Part shown: piece after piece, positions 26,332 through 35,447 of the stretch
Layout of the letters: each line of letters begins with the position of its first letter
Numbering within the stretch: the first letter of the stretch is position 1
NCBI RefSeq assembly: GCF_039645565.1
Contig: NZ_CP147914.1
Location: 124,001 to 188,000, forward strand
DNA: 64,000 nucleotides
Direction of reading: 5' to 3'
Origin: Sulfurimonas sp. HSL1-2
GTDB taxonomy: Bacteria; Campylobacterota; Campylobacteria; Campylobacterales; Sulfurimonadaceae
Made by a program: the position numbers and the translations under genes
Notes under the pieces: generated by a model
Told to the model about the DNA's origin: nothing
Seen by the model: only the letters and a program-made list of their open reading frames with translations
Databases searched by the model: none

Positions 26332-27427
26332 AAAAAACCAGCATTTCGTTCCACAATATTATTTTCGTTATTTTTCAAAAGGACAATCAAGCATAAATGT
26401 CCTGCTTAAAGATAGTGGAAAAATCATTGAAAATGCACCAATCAAAGGCCAATGTTCAAAAAACAATTTTTACGGATCTGTTGAAATTGAAAGCCTATTT
26501 TCAAAAATTGAGGGACGACACAGTGCAGTTTTAAAAAAAATTCAATCAATTAACTCAAAAAAAGAATTTATTGAATATGCCACTATGTGCGATGAAGCCC
26601 CAGAACTTGGATTGAATCCAGATTTGCTTGAATTACTGCAAGCAATTATGTTTCAAAAATCAAGAACGGAGTTTGAAGCGAAAAAACATAGTGAGATGTT
26701 TGGGCAAGTAATTAAAGAAGTATTTTTAAAGGATATGGAACTACAAGTAAACGATGAAATTCTCAAATATAAAGAATTTCTAGATATATCGACGGATTTA
26801 ACAGATACAGTTCTGATGACACTAGAAATTGCCACAAAAAGAACAGCATTGATCTCAGACTTAGGAATTTATATTCTGAAAAACAAAACATCTACAGAAT
26901 TTATTTTTAGTGATGCACCAGTAGTTATTTATAATAAGTATTATCAAAATGTTCACTTACGTGGCGTTCTTGGGTTACAATCTCCTGGATTAATGATTTT
27001 TTATCCTATTACGCCTGATACATGTATTTTATTATTAGACGAAGCTGTTTATCACGGAGCCAGTAACTTTGTTGAGATCACAAATACTCACGACATTGCG
27101 AGTATCAACAAGTTGCAGTTGCATCATAGTTTGAATGCAATCTATTTTTCGGAAAATGTCAGCCCTAAATATATTAGAAAACTATGGAAGCAACAGCGAC
27201 ATAGTTTTAGAACAGATAAGATGAAGGTTGTAGTTGCTTCGGCTTTAGATCATAAAGGGAATGATATGGGAGAAGTTATGCATTCATATGAACCCCAGAT
27301 ACCGTATTCACTAAATTTGTCATTCATCACATCCGAAGTGCGAGGTGATAAAGATTATGATAACTCGTACAGAAACCCGGAGTTAATTGCTGAAGTCGAG
27401 AAGGAAATAAAACCTTCTCAACAATAG
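26321..27427 (+). CDS. DUF4238 family protein
   Basis: 368 aa; the start overlaps the hsdS end by 11 bp, so it is part of the restriction operon. The N-terminal NQHFVPQYYFRYF is the hallmark of DUF4238, followed by a helical region and a mid-protein strand region (FIFSDAPVVIYN, FYPITPDTCILL). The biochemical activity of DUF4238 is not known to me; members occur scattered in bacterial accessory regions. Very AT-rich compared with hsdM. Confidence 0.8.
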   Translation: MANRKNQHFVPQYYFRYFSKGQSSINVLLKDSGKIIENAPIKGQCSKNNFYGSVEIESLFSKIEGRHSAVLKKIQSINSKKEFIEYATMCDEAPELGLNPDLLELLQAIMFQKSRTEFEAKKHSEMFGQVIKEVFLKDMELQVNDEILKYKEFLDISTDLTDTVLMTLEIATKRTALISDLGIYILKNKTSTEFIFSDAPVVIYNKYYQNVHLRGVLGLQSPGLMIFYPITPDTCILLLDEAVYHGASNFVEITNTHDIASINKLQLHHSLNAIYFSENVSPKYIRKLWKQQRHSFRTDKMKVVVASALDHKGNDMGEVMHSYEPQIPYSLNLSFITSEVRGDKDYDNSYRNPELIAEVEKEIKPSQQ

Positions 27428-27429
27428 AA

Positions 27430-27564
27430 CTATTTTCGCCCTTTACGGGTTTGACTCAGAGCACTGCCGGCAAGAGACTTGCATGATTTGCTGGCAGAAC
27501 CACTTTTGAGCACCTTAGCAGCTTTGGAAGCAACACTCTTAGAGGTCTGTTTCTTATTAGGCAT
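27430..27564 (-). CDS. 44-aa basic Lys/Ser/Ala-rich small protein
   Basis: Start ATG 27564, chosen for the AGGAG 5-6 bp upstream. The sequence (MPNKKQTSKSVASKAAKVL...SLAGSALSQTRKGRK) matches a widespread family of about 40-residue proteins with the SK-SVASKA and SLA-SALSQ patterns, found in many bacteria and phages, function unknown. The stop lies 3 bp past the convergent DUF4238 gene. Confidence 0.65.
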   Translation of the reverse strand: MPNKKQTSKSVASKAAKVLKSGSASKSCKSLAGSALSQTRKGRK

Positions 27565-27650
27565 CTTTTCTCCTTTCATAGGTATTTGACTTTTTTCGTT
27601 TAACGTCTGAACCCGGCAGTCATAGCCATCAAGCGACATTGATTTGAAGT

Positions 27651-27965
27651 TTATTCGTAGATAAACCTGTCCAAAAAACTGAGCAGATATAGCAAATAAA
27701 AAATGACTGCAGTCAGAATCAATGCAACCAGAAAATAGTATTCATTTGCCACCAGGTACCAACCAAGTGCTGCTACAGGCAAGACAATCAGTTTGGCAGA
27801 TAGGTCCAACAGCTTGTTTCTTTCTCGATAAGTGTCTGACAGATCAAAACGAAAAATGAATATGACGATACCAATACCGATTGCCAGCAAGAGATACGGC
27901 CATGAAAATTCGACCGCGGTTGATGCCGCAGTCTGAAATGCATGTTTTAAATCCAACATTTTCAT
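27651..27965 (-). CDS. Small membrane protein
   Basis: 104 aa, three predicted transmembrane helices (about 20-38, 57-73, 76-98). Two possible starts: ATG 27965, or ATG 27959, which has the better-spaced AAAGGA. Divergent from the XRE-ImmA gene across a palindromic operator region, so it may be controlled by that regulator. No family recognised. Confidence 0.5.
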   Translation of the reverse strand: MKMLDLKHAFQTAASTAVEFSWPYLLLAIGIGIVIFIFRFDLSDTYRERNKLLDLSAKLIVLPVAALGWYLVANEYYFLVALILTAVIFYLLYLLSFLDRFIYE

Positions 27966-27973
27966 TCCTTTGC

Positions 27974-28023
27974 GAAATAGGTTTACAAATATAACATATA
28001 ATTTGTAAATGTAAACCTATTTC
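27974..28023. promoter_or_regulatory. Palindromic operator between divergent genes
   Basis: The inverted arms GAAATAGGTTTAC (27974-27986) and GTAAACCTATTTC (28011-28023) enclose a second perfect inverted repeat TTTACAAAT/ATTTGTAAA. A further GTAAAC half-site occurs downstream near 28076. Placement between a divergent membrane gene and an XRE regulator fits an autoregulatory operator. Confidence 0.6.
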
Positions 28024-28100
28024 AGTATAAATGAAGAGTAAAAAATTTACAATGTGGCCATAATTGGTTTGTTTTGTAAACTTAGTATGAGGAGGTGCTT

Positions 28101-29165
28101 ATGTTGGCCCAACGCATAGAACGTGCGCGTAAGACTTCCGGATTGTCGTTACGCGATTTGGCAGCAAAAGTTGGTGTAAGCCAGACAGCTATCAACAAAT
28201 TTGAGAAAGGGACTTTAACTCCCGACTCAACAATGTTGATCAAACTCGCAAAAGCCCTGAATGTGAAAGTCGGATATTTTCTGCGTTCAACGACACTGGA
28301 ACTTGAAAAACCGGAATACCGTAAAAAGAGTACGCTTTCTGCAAAAAAACTGCAGATGATAGAGGGAAAAATCCTTGATTTGATTGAACGTCGGATGGAG
28401 CTTGAATCACTTTTTCCGAAGCCGCCGGTCCAGGAATTTGTCATCCCTAGTAATTTGCCAGAGCAAGTTACATCGATGGATGAAATTGAAGAAGTGGCAA
28501 AGTCGGTACGAGAACAGTGGCAACTGGGGTTAAACCCGATTCCGGAACTCGTGGATGTGCTTGAAAGCAAGGGGGTCCGTGTATTTGAAATAGGGGAAAG
28601 CGCTGATAGCAAATTTGACGGTTTGGCCGCCAAAGTGAATGGTCAGCGTGTCATTGTAATCTCTAGTAATTGGTCCGGTGACCGTCAGCGGTTCACCATG
28701 GCACATGAGCTCGGACACCTTATCCTTGAAGGACGTCTTATCGATGAACTGGATGAAGAGCTTGCTTGCCACCGTTTTGCAGGAGCATTCTTGCTGCCGG
28801 AAGATGCAATCTGGTCTGAACTTGGCGAATTTCGAACCCGACTGGAGCTCCAGGAATTGCTGATGCTCAAACAGGAGTTCGGTATCAGTATGTCCGGGAT
28901 CCTGTATCGTGCAAAAGATCTTGGAATCATCAAGCAGAGCTATCATAAACAGTTGATGATTGAGTTCTCGAAGCGGCGCTGGCGTAAAAATGAGCCTCAA
29001 CCATATCCGGCAGAAAAACCGCACCATTTCAAGCAATTGGTATTTCATGCTTTGGCCGAAGAATATATCGGGGAATCAAAAGCTGCGGATTTGATGGATA
29101 TGAGTGTCCATAAATTTTATCAATTACGAATGATTGAGGATGGGCATGCAGCTTCTGATCAGTGA
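28101..29165 (+). CDS. XRE-type regulator with ImmA/IrrE metallopeptidase domain
   Basis: 354 aa from the ATG at 28101 (strong GAGGAGG; an in-frame GTG at 28095 overlaps it). Residues about 4-60 form an XRE helix-turn-helix (LSLRDLAAKVGVSQTAINKFEKG). The middle is the COG2856/DUF955 domain with the zinc-peptidase motif AHELGHLILEG near residue 200 and the downstream glutamate region DEELACHRFAGAFLLPED. In phage and ICE systems such proteins cleave or displace repressors. A C-terminal extension (about 300-354) adds an HTH-like MSVHKFYQLR segment. Overlaps the next gene by 20 bp. Confidence 0.9.
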   Translation: MLAQRIERARKTSGLSLRDLAAKVGVSQTAINKFEKGTLTPDSTMLIKLAKALNVKVGYFLRSTTLELEKPEYRKKSTLSAKKLQMIEGKILDLIERRMELESLFPKPPVQEFVIPSNLPEQVTSMDEIEEVAKSVREQWQLGLNPIPELVDVLESKGVRVFEIGESADSKFDGLAAKVNGQRVIVISSNWSGDRQRFTMAHELGHLILEGRLIDELDEELACHRFAGAFLLPEDAIWSELGEFRTRLELQELLMLKQEFGISMSGILYRAKDLGIIKQSYHKQLMIEFSKRRWRKNEPQPYPAEKPHHFKQLVFHALAEEYIGESKAADLMDMSVHKFYQLRMIEDGHAASDQ

Positions 29166-29640
29166 TACAAATATTATCATTGATCTCGATGTGTGCGGGC
29201 TCATCGAAAAGATGTTTGACCTCTCATATGCGTTTGCAGTGCCTGATGTACTGTACATTGAAGAGCTTGAGGAGCAGCACGGAGAGTTGCCTGCCTATGG
29301 GTTATTGATCAAATCGCTTGAATCAGAAAAAGTCGATTATGCTGTTGCGCTTCAGGCCAAGCATATAGAAACCAGCCCAAATGATCTGTTTGCCCTTGCT
29401 TTGGCGAAACAGGAAGAGTGCCCTCTTTTGACAGGGGACATGGCATTGCGTACTGTAGCTGCTGAAGAAGAAATTGAGATCAAAGGGACACTCTGGATTG
29501 TAGAACAAATGGTTGTTCAGGGTATCATTGGCATTGATCGTGCCGAGGGAGCATTTGAGGATATGAAAATGAAGCAGCGCAGGTTACCTTGGAAAGAAGT
29601 TGAGCGAATGCTTGAACGGCTCAGGGATAAATTGGAATAG
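29146..29640 (+). CDS. PIN-like domain protein (putative RNase partner)
   Basis: 164 aa; start ATG 29146 with TTGAGGA upstream. LLISDTNIIIDLD at the N-terminus gives the first PIN acidic residue, and SPNDLFALALAKQEECPLLTGDMALRTVA supplies the conserved Asp pair typical of PIN nucleases such as VapC or DUF3368. Overlapping expression with an XRE-ImmA protein suggests a toxin-antitoxin-like or regulated nuclease pair. It ends 9 bp before hsdR, so all three may be cotranscribed. Confidence 0.75.
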   Translation: MQLLISDTNIIIDLDVCGLIEKMFDLSYAFAVPDVLYIEELEEQHGELPAYGLLIKSLESEKVDYAVALQAKHIETSPNDLFALALAKQEECPLLTGDMALRTVAAEEEIEIKGTLWIVEQMVVQGIIGIDRAEGAFEDMKMKQRRLPWKEVERMLERLRDKLE

Positions 29641-29649
29641 GGCGGCATA

Positions 29650-32600
29650 ATGAGCTATAGTGAGGACGCTTTAGTAGAACAACCTGCCATTCAATTCTTT
29701 GAGGGAATGGATTGGGAAAGCTGCCACTGCTATGATGAAACTTTTGGTCTGGAAGGAACTCTTGGTCGAGAGGACCGTTCGAAAGTTTTCCTATTCGGTC
29801 GTCTTTATGAAGCTATCGAGAAACTAAATCCCGGACTTGAGAACCATGTCATTCAAGAAGCAATAGAAGAACTGACGCGCGATCGATCTTCCATGAGCGT
29901 TATTGCTGCAAACGAAGAGGTCTACGATTTTATTAAAGATGGCGTCAAAATCAATATCATTGACGAGGACAGCGAGGACACAGTAACCGTAAAAATCATT
30001 GACTGGGACGTTCCGAAAAACAACAACTTCCTTCTCACATCGCAGCTATGGATTACCGGGGAAGTTGAAACTCGGCGAATGGACCTGGTCGGATTCGTGA
30101 ATGGCCTCCCGCTCGTTTTCATTGAACTCAAAACCTCGCACCGGAAACTCATTAACGCATACAAAGACAACCTCAAGGACTACCGCTCAACTATCCCCCA
30201 GCTTTTCTGGTACAACCAGCTGATCATCCTTTCAAACGGCATCCAGTCCCGGGTAGGAACGATCTCAAGCGGCTGGGAGCATTTCGCCGAATGGAAAAAG
30301 GTTGAAAGTGAAAAAGAAGAGCGTCGCGTCAGCCTAGAAGTAATGCTGCGCGGTACCTGCGACAAAACCCGCCTGCTGGATATCATCGAGAATTTCATTC
30401 TTTATATCCGAAAAAAAGAGACGGTGAAGATCGTTGCCAAGTATCACCAGTACCTCGGAGTCAACGAAGCGCTCGCAGGAGTGCGGCATATCAAGGAACT
30501 CGAAGGCAAGCTAGGGGTCTACTGGCATACCCAGGGGAGCGGCAAAAGCTTTTCCATGATCTTCTTCTCGAAAAAGATCTTCCGAAAAATACCGGGGAAC
30601 TGGACGTTCGTCTTGATCACTGACCGTACCGATCTGGACGACCAGATATATAAGGGTTTTCAGGCTGCAGGGGTTTTGATACAGGAGTGCCAGGCGGAGT
30701 CTGGCGATGATCTGAAACAACTCCTGAAAGAAGACCATCGGTATGTCTTCACACTGATACAGAAGTTCGGTACAAAGGGTGGAGAGACCTTCCCGGAACT
30801 CTCCGATCGTGATGATGTCATTGTCATTACGGATGAAGCACACCGAAGCCAGTATGCATCGTTGGCAATGAACATGCGCAAGGCATTGCCGAATGCCGCC
30901 TTTATCGCCTTTACCGGAACGCCGTTGCTTGCCGGTGAAGAGAAGACGAAAGAGGTCTTTGGCGACTATGTCAGTATCTACAATTTCTCCGATGCCGTTG
31001 AGGATAAAGCAACGCTGCCACTTTATTATGAAAACCGGGTACCGGAGGTCAATCTCAACCGAGAGGATCTCGGCGAGGAGATCGTCGATATCCTCGACCA
31101 GGCGGATCTTACCGACGAGCAGGAGGCAAAACTTGAGCGCGAGTTTGCCAATGCCTACCACATCATCACCCGCGAGGAACGGCTTGATACCATCGCAGAC
31201 GATATCGTCGAGCACTATATGGGGCGCGAGTTCATGGGCAAGGCTATGGTTGTTTCGATTGATAAGGCAACGGCTATCCGAATGTATGACAAAGTGCAGA
31301 AAGCCTGGAAACACAAACTGGGGCGACTGAAGGTGAAGTCCCGCGTGATGTACGGTTCCAAACTGGCAAAGATCAAAGAAGACATAGCCTATATGGAGCG
31401 AACCGATATGGCCGTTGTCGTCTCCGGAGGCCAGAACGAATACGAGCGTCTTGCTGCGAAGGGAATCGACCTAAGACCCCATCGGGAGCGGATGCAGCGA
31501 GAGAGGCTGGACGAAAAGTTTAAAGACCCCGACGATCCGCTGAACATCGTGTTCGTTTGTGCCATGTGGCTGACCGGATTCGATGCCCCGTTCACGTCCA
31601 CGCTCTACCTAGATAAACCGTTGAAAAACCATACGTTGATGCAGACCATCGCACGGGCCAACCGGGTCTATCCGGGCAAGCCAAACGGACAGGTCGTGGA
31701 CTATATCAATATCTTTGGAGCACTGCAGGAAGCACTGGGACGATACGGCCACGGTGTCAAGGAGCCTTCAACCGGATACGGCGAAGAATCTGATACACCG
31801 GCGCAGGATAAAACCGTACTGTTGCATGCCCTTGAAAATGCTATTTTTGAGCTGCAAAAGTATTTGCGTGAACGTAAAATCGATCTTGATGAGATTATCA
31901 CTGCGAATACGGATGACTTTGTGAAGCTCCGACTGCTTGATGAAGCAAGTGAAATCCTTCTTGAACCGGCCAACGAAGATGAGTTCACTTCCTATGTGAG
32001 ACAGATAAACCGGATATTCAAAGGCATCCTTCCTGATACGCGAGCCGATATCTACGTGCGGCAGCGTGTTGCGATAAACGTCATTTATCGTCAGATGAAG
32101 ATCAAGAGTGGCGAAGACATCGATGACGAGGATGTACTGCAGGTGATCCGCAACCAGGTCAACGAGTTACTGGATGAATCCATAGAAACTGTAGCAATTG
32201 AATCCCACCTCCCTGAACCTGTCGACATCTCCAATATTGATTTTGAAGCATTGGCGAAGATGCTGGATCGTATCGAAAAGCCGAAGACATCAGATGCCGA
32301 TAAACTGAAAAACCTTATTGCCCGAAAGCTGCCAAATATGGTAAAGCGCAACAAGCTTCGTCAGCAACTGCAGGAAAAGTTCCAGGAACTGGTGGATCAA
32401 TACAATCTGGGAGCATACACGACCGAAGAGTTCTTTGAGAAACTCAAACAGTTTATCCGTGATGAACTAGATCCGGAAGAAAAACGTGCAATGCGTGAAG
32501 GACTTAGTGAAGCTGAGCTGGCGATATTCGACCTTCTGGTGTCGGAAGTTCATCTGAGCGAGAAAGAGCGCAACGACATTAAACGTATTGCGAAGGATCT

Positions 32601-32799
32601 GCTCGAAAAACTCAAAGAAACACTGGTGATTGACTGGCGTAAAAAGCAGCGCTCCAAAGCACAGGTGAAACGTGTAATTGAGGATGTTCTGGATGAATTA
32701 CCAGCAAGTTATGATGATACGATTTGGCCACATTCTGTGGAGTTGGTTTATCAGCATGTCTTTGATGCCTATAGTGGTCGAGAACAGAGCGTTTACTGA
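29650..32799 (+). CDS. hsdR: Type I restriction-modification endonuclease/translocase subunit
   Basis: 1049 aa, normal for HsdR. The N-terminal PD-(D/E)xK nuclease domain shows DLVGFVNGLPLVFIELK near residue 150. The SF2 motor follows: Walker A WHTQGSGKS near residue 300, VIVITDEAHRSQ (motif II, DEAH), AFTGTPL (motif III), and TGFDAPFTSTLYLDKPL with IARANRVYPGK for later motifs. The C-terminal helical domain (about 800-1049) docks on the M2S core. It cuts foreign DNA after translocation. It is separated from hsdMS by 3.3 kb holding the XRE-ImmA/PIN pair. Confidence 0.96.
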   Translation: MSYSEDALVEQPAIQFFEGMDWESCHCYDETFGLEGTLGREDRSKVFLFGRLYEAIEKLNPGLENHVIQEAIEELTRDRSSMSVIAANEEVYDFIKDGVKINIIDEDSEDTVTVKIIDWDVPKNNNFLLTSQLWITGEVETRRMDLVGFVNGLPLVFIELKTSHRKLINAYKDNLKDYRSTIPQLFWYNQLIILSNGIQSRVGTISSGWEHFAEWKKVESEKEERRVSLEVMLRGTCDKTRLLDIIENFILYIRKKETVKIVAKYHQYLGVNEALAGVRHIKELEGKLGVYWHTQGSGKSFSMIFFSKKIFRKIPGNWTFVLITDRTDLDDQIYKGFQAAGVLIQECQAESGDDLKQLLKEDHRYVFTLIQKFGTKGGETFPELSDRDDVIVITDEAHRSQYASLAMNMRKALPNAAFIAFTGTPLLAGEEKTKEVFGDYVSIYNFSDAVEDKATLPLYYENRVPEVNLNREDLGEEIVDILDQADLTDEQEAKLEREFANAYHIITREERLDTIADDIVEHYMGREFMGKAMVVSIDKATAIRMYDKVQKAWKHKLGRLKVKSRVMYGSKLAKIKEDIAYMERTDMAVVVSGGQNEYERLAAKGIDLRPHRERMQRERLDEKFKDPDDPLNIVFVCAMWLTGFDAPFTSTLYLDKPLKNHTLMQTIARANRVYPGKPNGQVVDYINIFGALQEALGRYGHGVKEPSTGYGEESDTPAQDKTVLLHALENAIFELQKYLRERKIDLDEIITANTDDFVKLRLLDEASEILLEPANEDEFTSYVRQINRIFKGILPDTRADIYVRQRVAINVIYRQMKIKSGEDIDDEDVLQVIRNQVNELLDESIETVAIESHLPEPVDISNIDFEALAKMLDRIEKPKTSDADKLKNLIARKLPNMVKRNKLRQQLQEKFQELVDQYNLGAYTTEEFFEKLKQFIRDELDPEEKRAMREGLSEAELAIFDLLVSEVHLSEKERNDIKRIAKDLLEKLKETLVIDWRKKQRSKAQVKRVIEDVLDELPASYDDTIWPHSVELVYQHVFDAYSGREQSVY

Positions 32800-32816
32800 G
32801 TAGAGGGGGGAGAAAG

Positions 32817-33536
32817 ATGCAGTACTATTCAGGTGATTGGAAGCTTGGTATCAAAAGCAAATCACATAGGGCAGAATTTTCTCCTAACCCGGATGACAGA
32901 AAAAAGTCTGAAGTCAAATATCATGAATATGCCAGACGTCTCAAAGAAGAAATGAATCAGGAGATGGCTTATCGAGTTGAGATAAACAAAATAAGGCATC
33001 AATATGGCCTTGAGCCTTTCCTCGACCAAGAAACTTTTAATGAATTAATTGATGATTGTGATTTAAAAGGTGAAGCCTTATGGCATTATCTATGTGAATA
33101 TGATGGGGAACCACCTAAAAATAGTATTGAGAAGCCCAGGCACTCATTAGAAGTGATGATTGCGCAAAATCTTCCAGTCGTTTCCAGTGAAGCATTGGTT
33201 GAATACCTTGATCTTGATCATAAAGATTTTATTGAAGCCATACAACTTTTACATAATGCAGAGGTGTTTTACATTGAGTATCTCACGATCGAGACTTTTC
33301 ACGAATGCTTTCGACCTATTCCCATAAAAGGAACTAATGCATTCTATATTACATATGCAAGTCTATTGGTTCTAGCTGCAGTGAGAGCATATTCTGGACA
33401 TATAACAAGAGAGTGCTTTGAACTACTCGATATGATGGAAGTTCGTTATCAAGAGCATAAAAGTATGAACGAATTTTATGGTTATTTTAGGAGTATTCAC
33501 GAGGACATAGAATTTTATGTCAATGGTTTTCGTTGA
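32817..33536 (+). CDS. Hypothetical protein, possible Rha-like regulator
   Basis: 239 aa; start ATG with AGGGGGGAG upstream, 17 bp after hsdR, so likely the last gene of that operon. The N-terminal half is charged. The C-terminal half (LPVVSSEALVEYLDLDHKDFIEAIQLL... TYASLLVLAAVRA) has the layout of phage Rha/antirepressor DNA-binding domains (short 'VSSrEiAe' helix-turn-helix, then conserved aromatic core). The resemblance is weak and unverified. Confidence 0.45.
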   Translation: MQYYSGDWKLGIKSKSHRAEFSPNPDDRKKSEVKYHEYARRLKEEMNQEMAYRVEINKIRHQYGLEPFLDQETFNELIDDCDLKGEALWHYLCEYDGEPPKNSIEKPRHSLEVMIAQNLPVVSSEALVEYLDLDHKDFIEAIQLLHNAEVFYIEYLTIETFHECFRPIPIKGTNAFYITYASLLVLAAVRAYSGHITRECFELLDMMEVRYQEHKSMNEFYGYFRSIHEDIEFYVNGFR

Positions 33537-33577
33537 GTCACAAGTAGCATTCAAATCATGAATAGTAAAGCTTGATT

Positions 33578-33590
33578 CCCACACGGTGGG
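33578..33590. terminator. Small hairpin between convergent genes
   Basis: CCCAC/GTGGG stem with a 3-nt loop in the 89-bp gap between the converging 32817 gene and second recombinase. There is no T-tract, so termination activity is uncertain. Confidence 0.3.
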
Positions 33591-33625
33591 CCAGCAGAAA
33601 CACATTCCAATAGAGTGTTGCACGA

Positions 33626-34618
33626 CTACCCTCCTAAATAGTGTTCAGTGATACTGGCCCTGTTGTGTTTCATCTCACTGCTCACTTGTTGAAGGGAATC
33701 GGTATACGAGTAGCCAGCCAGCGCGTATTCAAACATTCTTCGTTTTGCGAAATTCCAGCGAAACCCATGTGAGCCCTCTGCATTTTCATGTGCGATAGTG
33801 GATGCCCGTATGATGTCATCCCAGTATTGTTGACGATTGATTTTGAAAGAGCTGTTGATTCGCATGTAATCTTCAAGTAAACGGTATGTACTGATATCGA
33901 TCAGTACATCTCCCTCTTTTCCACCTTTTTCTCGCGTGAAAATAATCCCTTTTTCAGTACCGGTAATCGGATCCAATCTTGTACCATGAAGCTGGGCTGA
34001 TTTTATAAGTGCGACCCCCTCGATTCTTGCCCCTCCTTCATACTGGATACGAGCTGCTAATTGATGTTGTGGATCTGACAATGAATTGATGAGTGCTTCT
34101 GGATCAGAATAGGCACGGTGGTGATAATTGTCGGCGACAAAATTTAAATCCCTCGCTTCATCCAGGATATATTGTCGAATAGAAAAATCATAGGCTCTTT
34201 CTTCGTTGTGAATATTCCGTGAGAATAGCTTCAGAGCAACCTCAAGTTTTCCTAGCGCAGAGCATATCTTTTCCAGGTATTGTTTGGATGGGTAATATTC
34301 AATTTTATAGTCCATGTATGCGGCAACATGTTCAGATGAAACCTGCTCAAAATCTTTTATGCCCCAGTGTTCTTTGAGATAATTAAAGAAGTTGTTCCAG
34401 ATATTTCGATAGCTTTCCATGGTTTTATAGGAAGCAACTTTTTGAAAATCAGGATGTTCAGGGTTTATACGTTCTTCTTTCTTTGCGCCGGATCTGAATA
34501 TCTGCTTTGCGAGTTGTGCGCTTTGATAATAGACACTTCCCCGCATGGGAACTCCCTTTTTTATTTTGATAGTTTCAGCCGCTATCTTCGGCAAATATAC
34601 TGTTAAGTCAATCTGCAT
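33626..34618 (-). CDS. Second, divergent tyrosine recombinase
   Basis: 330 aa from 34618, or 306 aa from the ATG at 34546, which has a better ribosome binding site (AAGGGAG). An N-terminal core-binding region (about 60-150) precedes a catalytic domain with Arg in YEGGARIEGVAL near residue 200, Lys in EKGGKEG, HGFRWNFAKRR (HxxR), and EMKHNRASITEHYLG (His and Tyr nucleophile). The family is unlike the attL-proximal integrase. It may act in excision, in a different recombination reaction, or be a relic of an older element. Confidence 0.8.
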   Translation of the reverse strand: MQIDLTVYLPKIAAETIKIKKGVPMRGSVYYQSAQLAKQIFRSGAKKEERINPEHPDFQKVASYKTMESYRNIWNNFFNYLKEHWGIKDFEQVSSEHVAAYMDYKIEYYPSKQYLEKICSALGKLEVALKLFSRNIHNEERAYDFSIRQYILDEARDLNFVADNYHHRAYSDPEALINSLSDPQHQLAARIQYEGGARIEGVALIKSAQLHGTRLDPITGTEKGIIFTREKGGKEGDVLIDISTYRLLEDYMRINSSFKINRQQYWDDIIRASTIAHENAEGSHGFRWNFAKRRMFEYALAGYSYTDSLQQVSSEMKHNRASITEHYLGG

Positions 34619-34973
34619 TTTTTTACAAGACTTGCATCTGTCCTGGCTCTTTTGGTTGAGATGGTGCGAAGCTCTCGTGAGCGCTTCTGGGCTCCAACTA
34701 TAAGTATCAGGTCTTTTAAAATAAAAGATGTAGCAAGCTTATCACGGAATGCTGTTCAATATTTTTACTATCAAAAATAAGATACTGGTAGTTGTTTTTT
34801 TCAGTTTCCATTTTTGGTGATAAAAGATGTCCATACCCTTGTAAATGTGCCTTTTGCATTGTAGAAAGTATGAAATGAAAGACAACGGACAAAACAATAA
34901 ATTAACAAGGCAATAGACTTTGTAATGCCGACCAACGAAGAAGCCTCGTATAAAAGTAAGTGGCACCTCATGG
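34619..34973. other. Non-coding interval before the second recombinase
   Basis: AT-rich, 355 bp. A small hairpin near 34668-34690 (GAAGCTCTCGTGAGCGCTTC) is the only structure seen. Short open frames on the minus strand here have no Shine-Dalgarno and implausible composition. Confidence 0.4.
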
Positions 34974-35447
34974 TTAAGTCTCCAGGTATGGCATTTCTAA
35001 AAAGTTGCAACGGTCGATTTCTTTATTGATTCCTTGCGGGGTAAATGTGTATTCATACTCAAAGAGTCTTGAAAAAGAATAGCCCATAAAGGACATAGTG
35101 AAAAGCTTGTACATTGCTTTGGCTTCTGATCTTGAAATGAAAATATTTTTGTTGTCGACATTAAGTTTTAGGTTCTTTGAGTTTTTGTGTTGCGACACGG
35201 TGAAATATTTGTTTTGGTCATTCCCGAGCTCGAACATTTTCAGCTCTTCCATCAAATGAATAGTATCGGATAGTTTGGTTGTGATGAGTCTTTTACCTGC
35301 AATAATTGTGGCGCCTCGTAAGTACTGTTTATTCGTAGCATAAACAACTTGAAAAGCCTGGAGCAGGTAAATGCCTTTGTCCCCATTAAGTTCAATAGGG
35401 CGCAGCTGCATTATTGACTCGGGACCTACATATGTTGATTCATCCAT
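34974..35447 (-). CDS. Hypothetical protein, third gene of a three-gene operon
   Basis: 157 aa, start 35447, overlapping the upstream gene by 8 bp. Beta-rich and soluble; no membrane segment or recognisable motif. Translational overlap with two DNA-binding-type genes suggests it acts with them. Confidence 0.5.
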   Translation of the reverse strand: MDESTYVGPESIMQLRPIELNGDKGIYLLQAFQVVYATNKQYLRGATIIAGKRLITTKLSDTIHLMEELKMFELGNDQNKYFTVSQHKNSKNLKLNVDNKNIFISRSEAKAMYKLFTMSFMGYSFSRLFEYEYTFTPQGINKEIDRCNFLEMPYLET

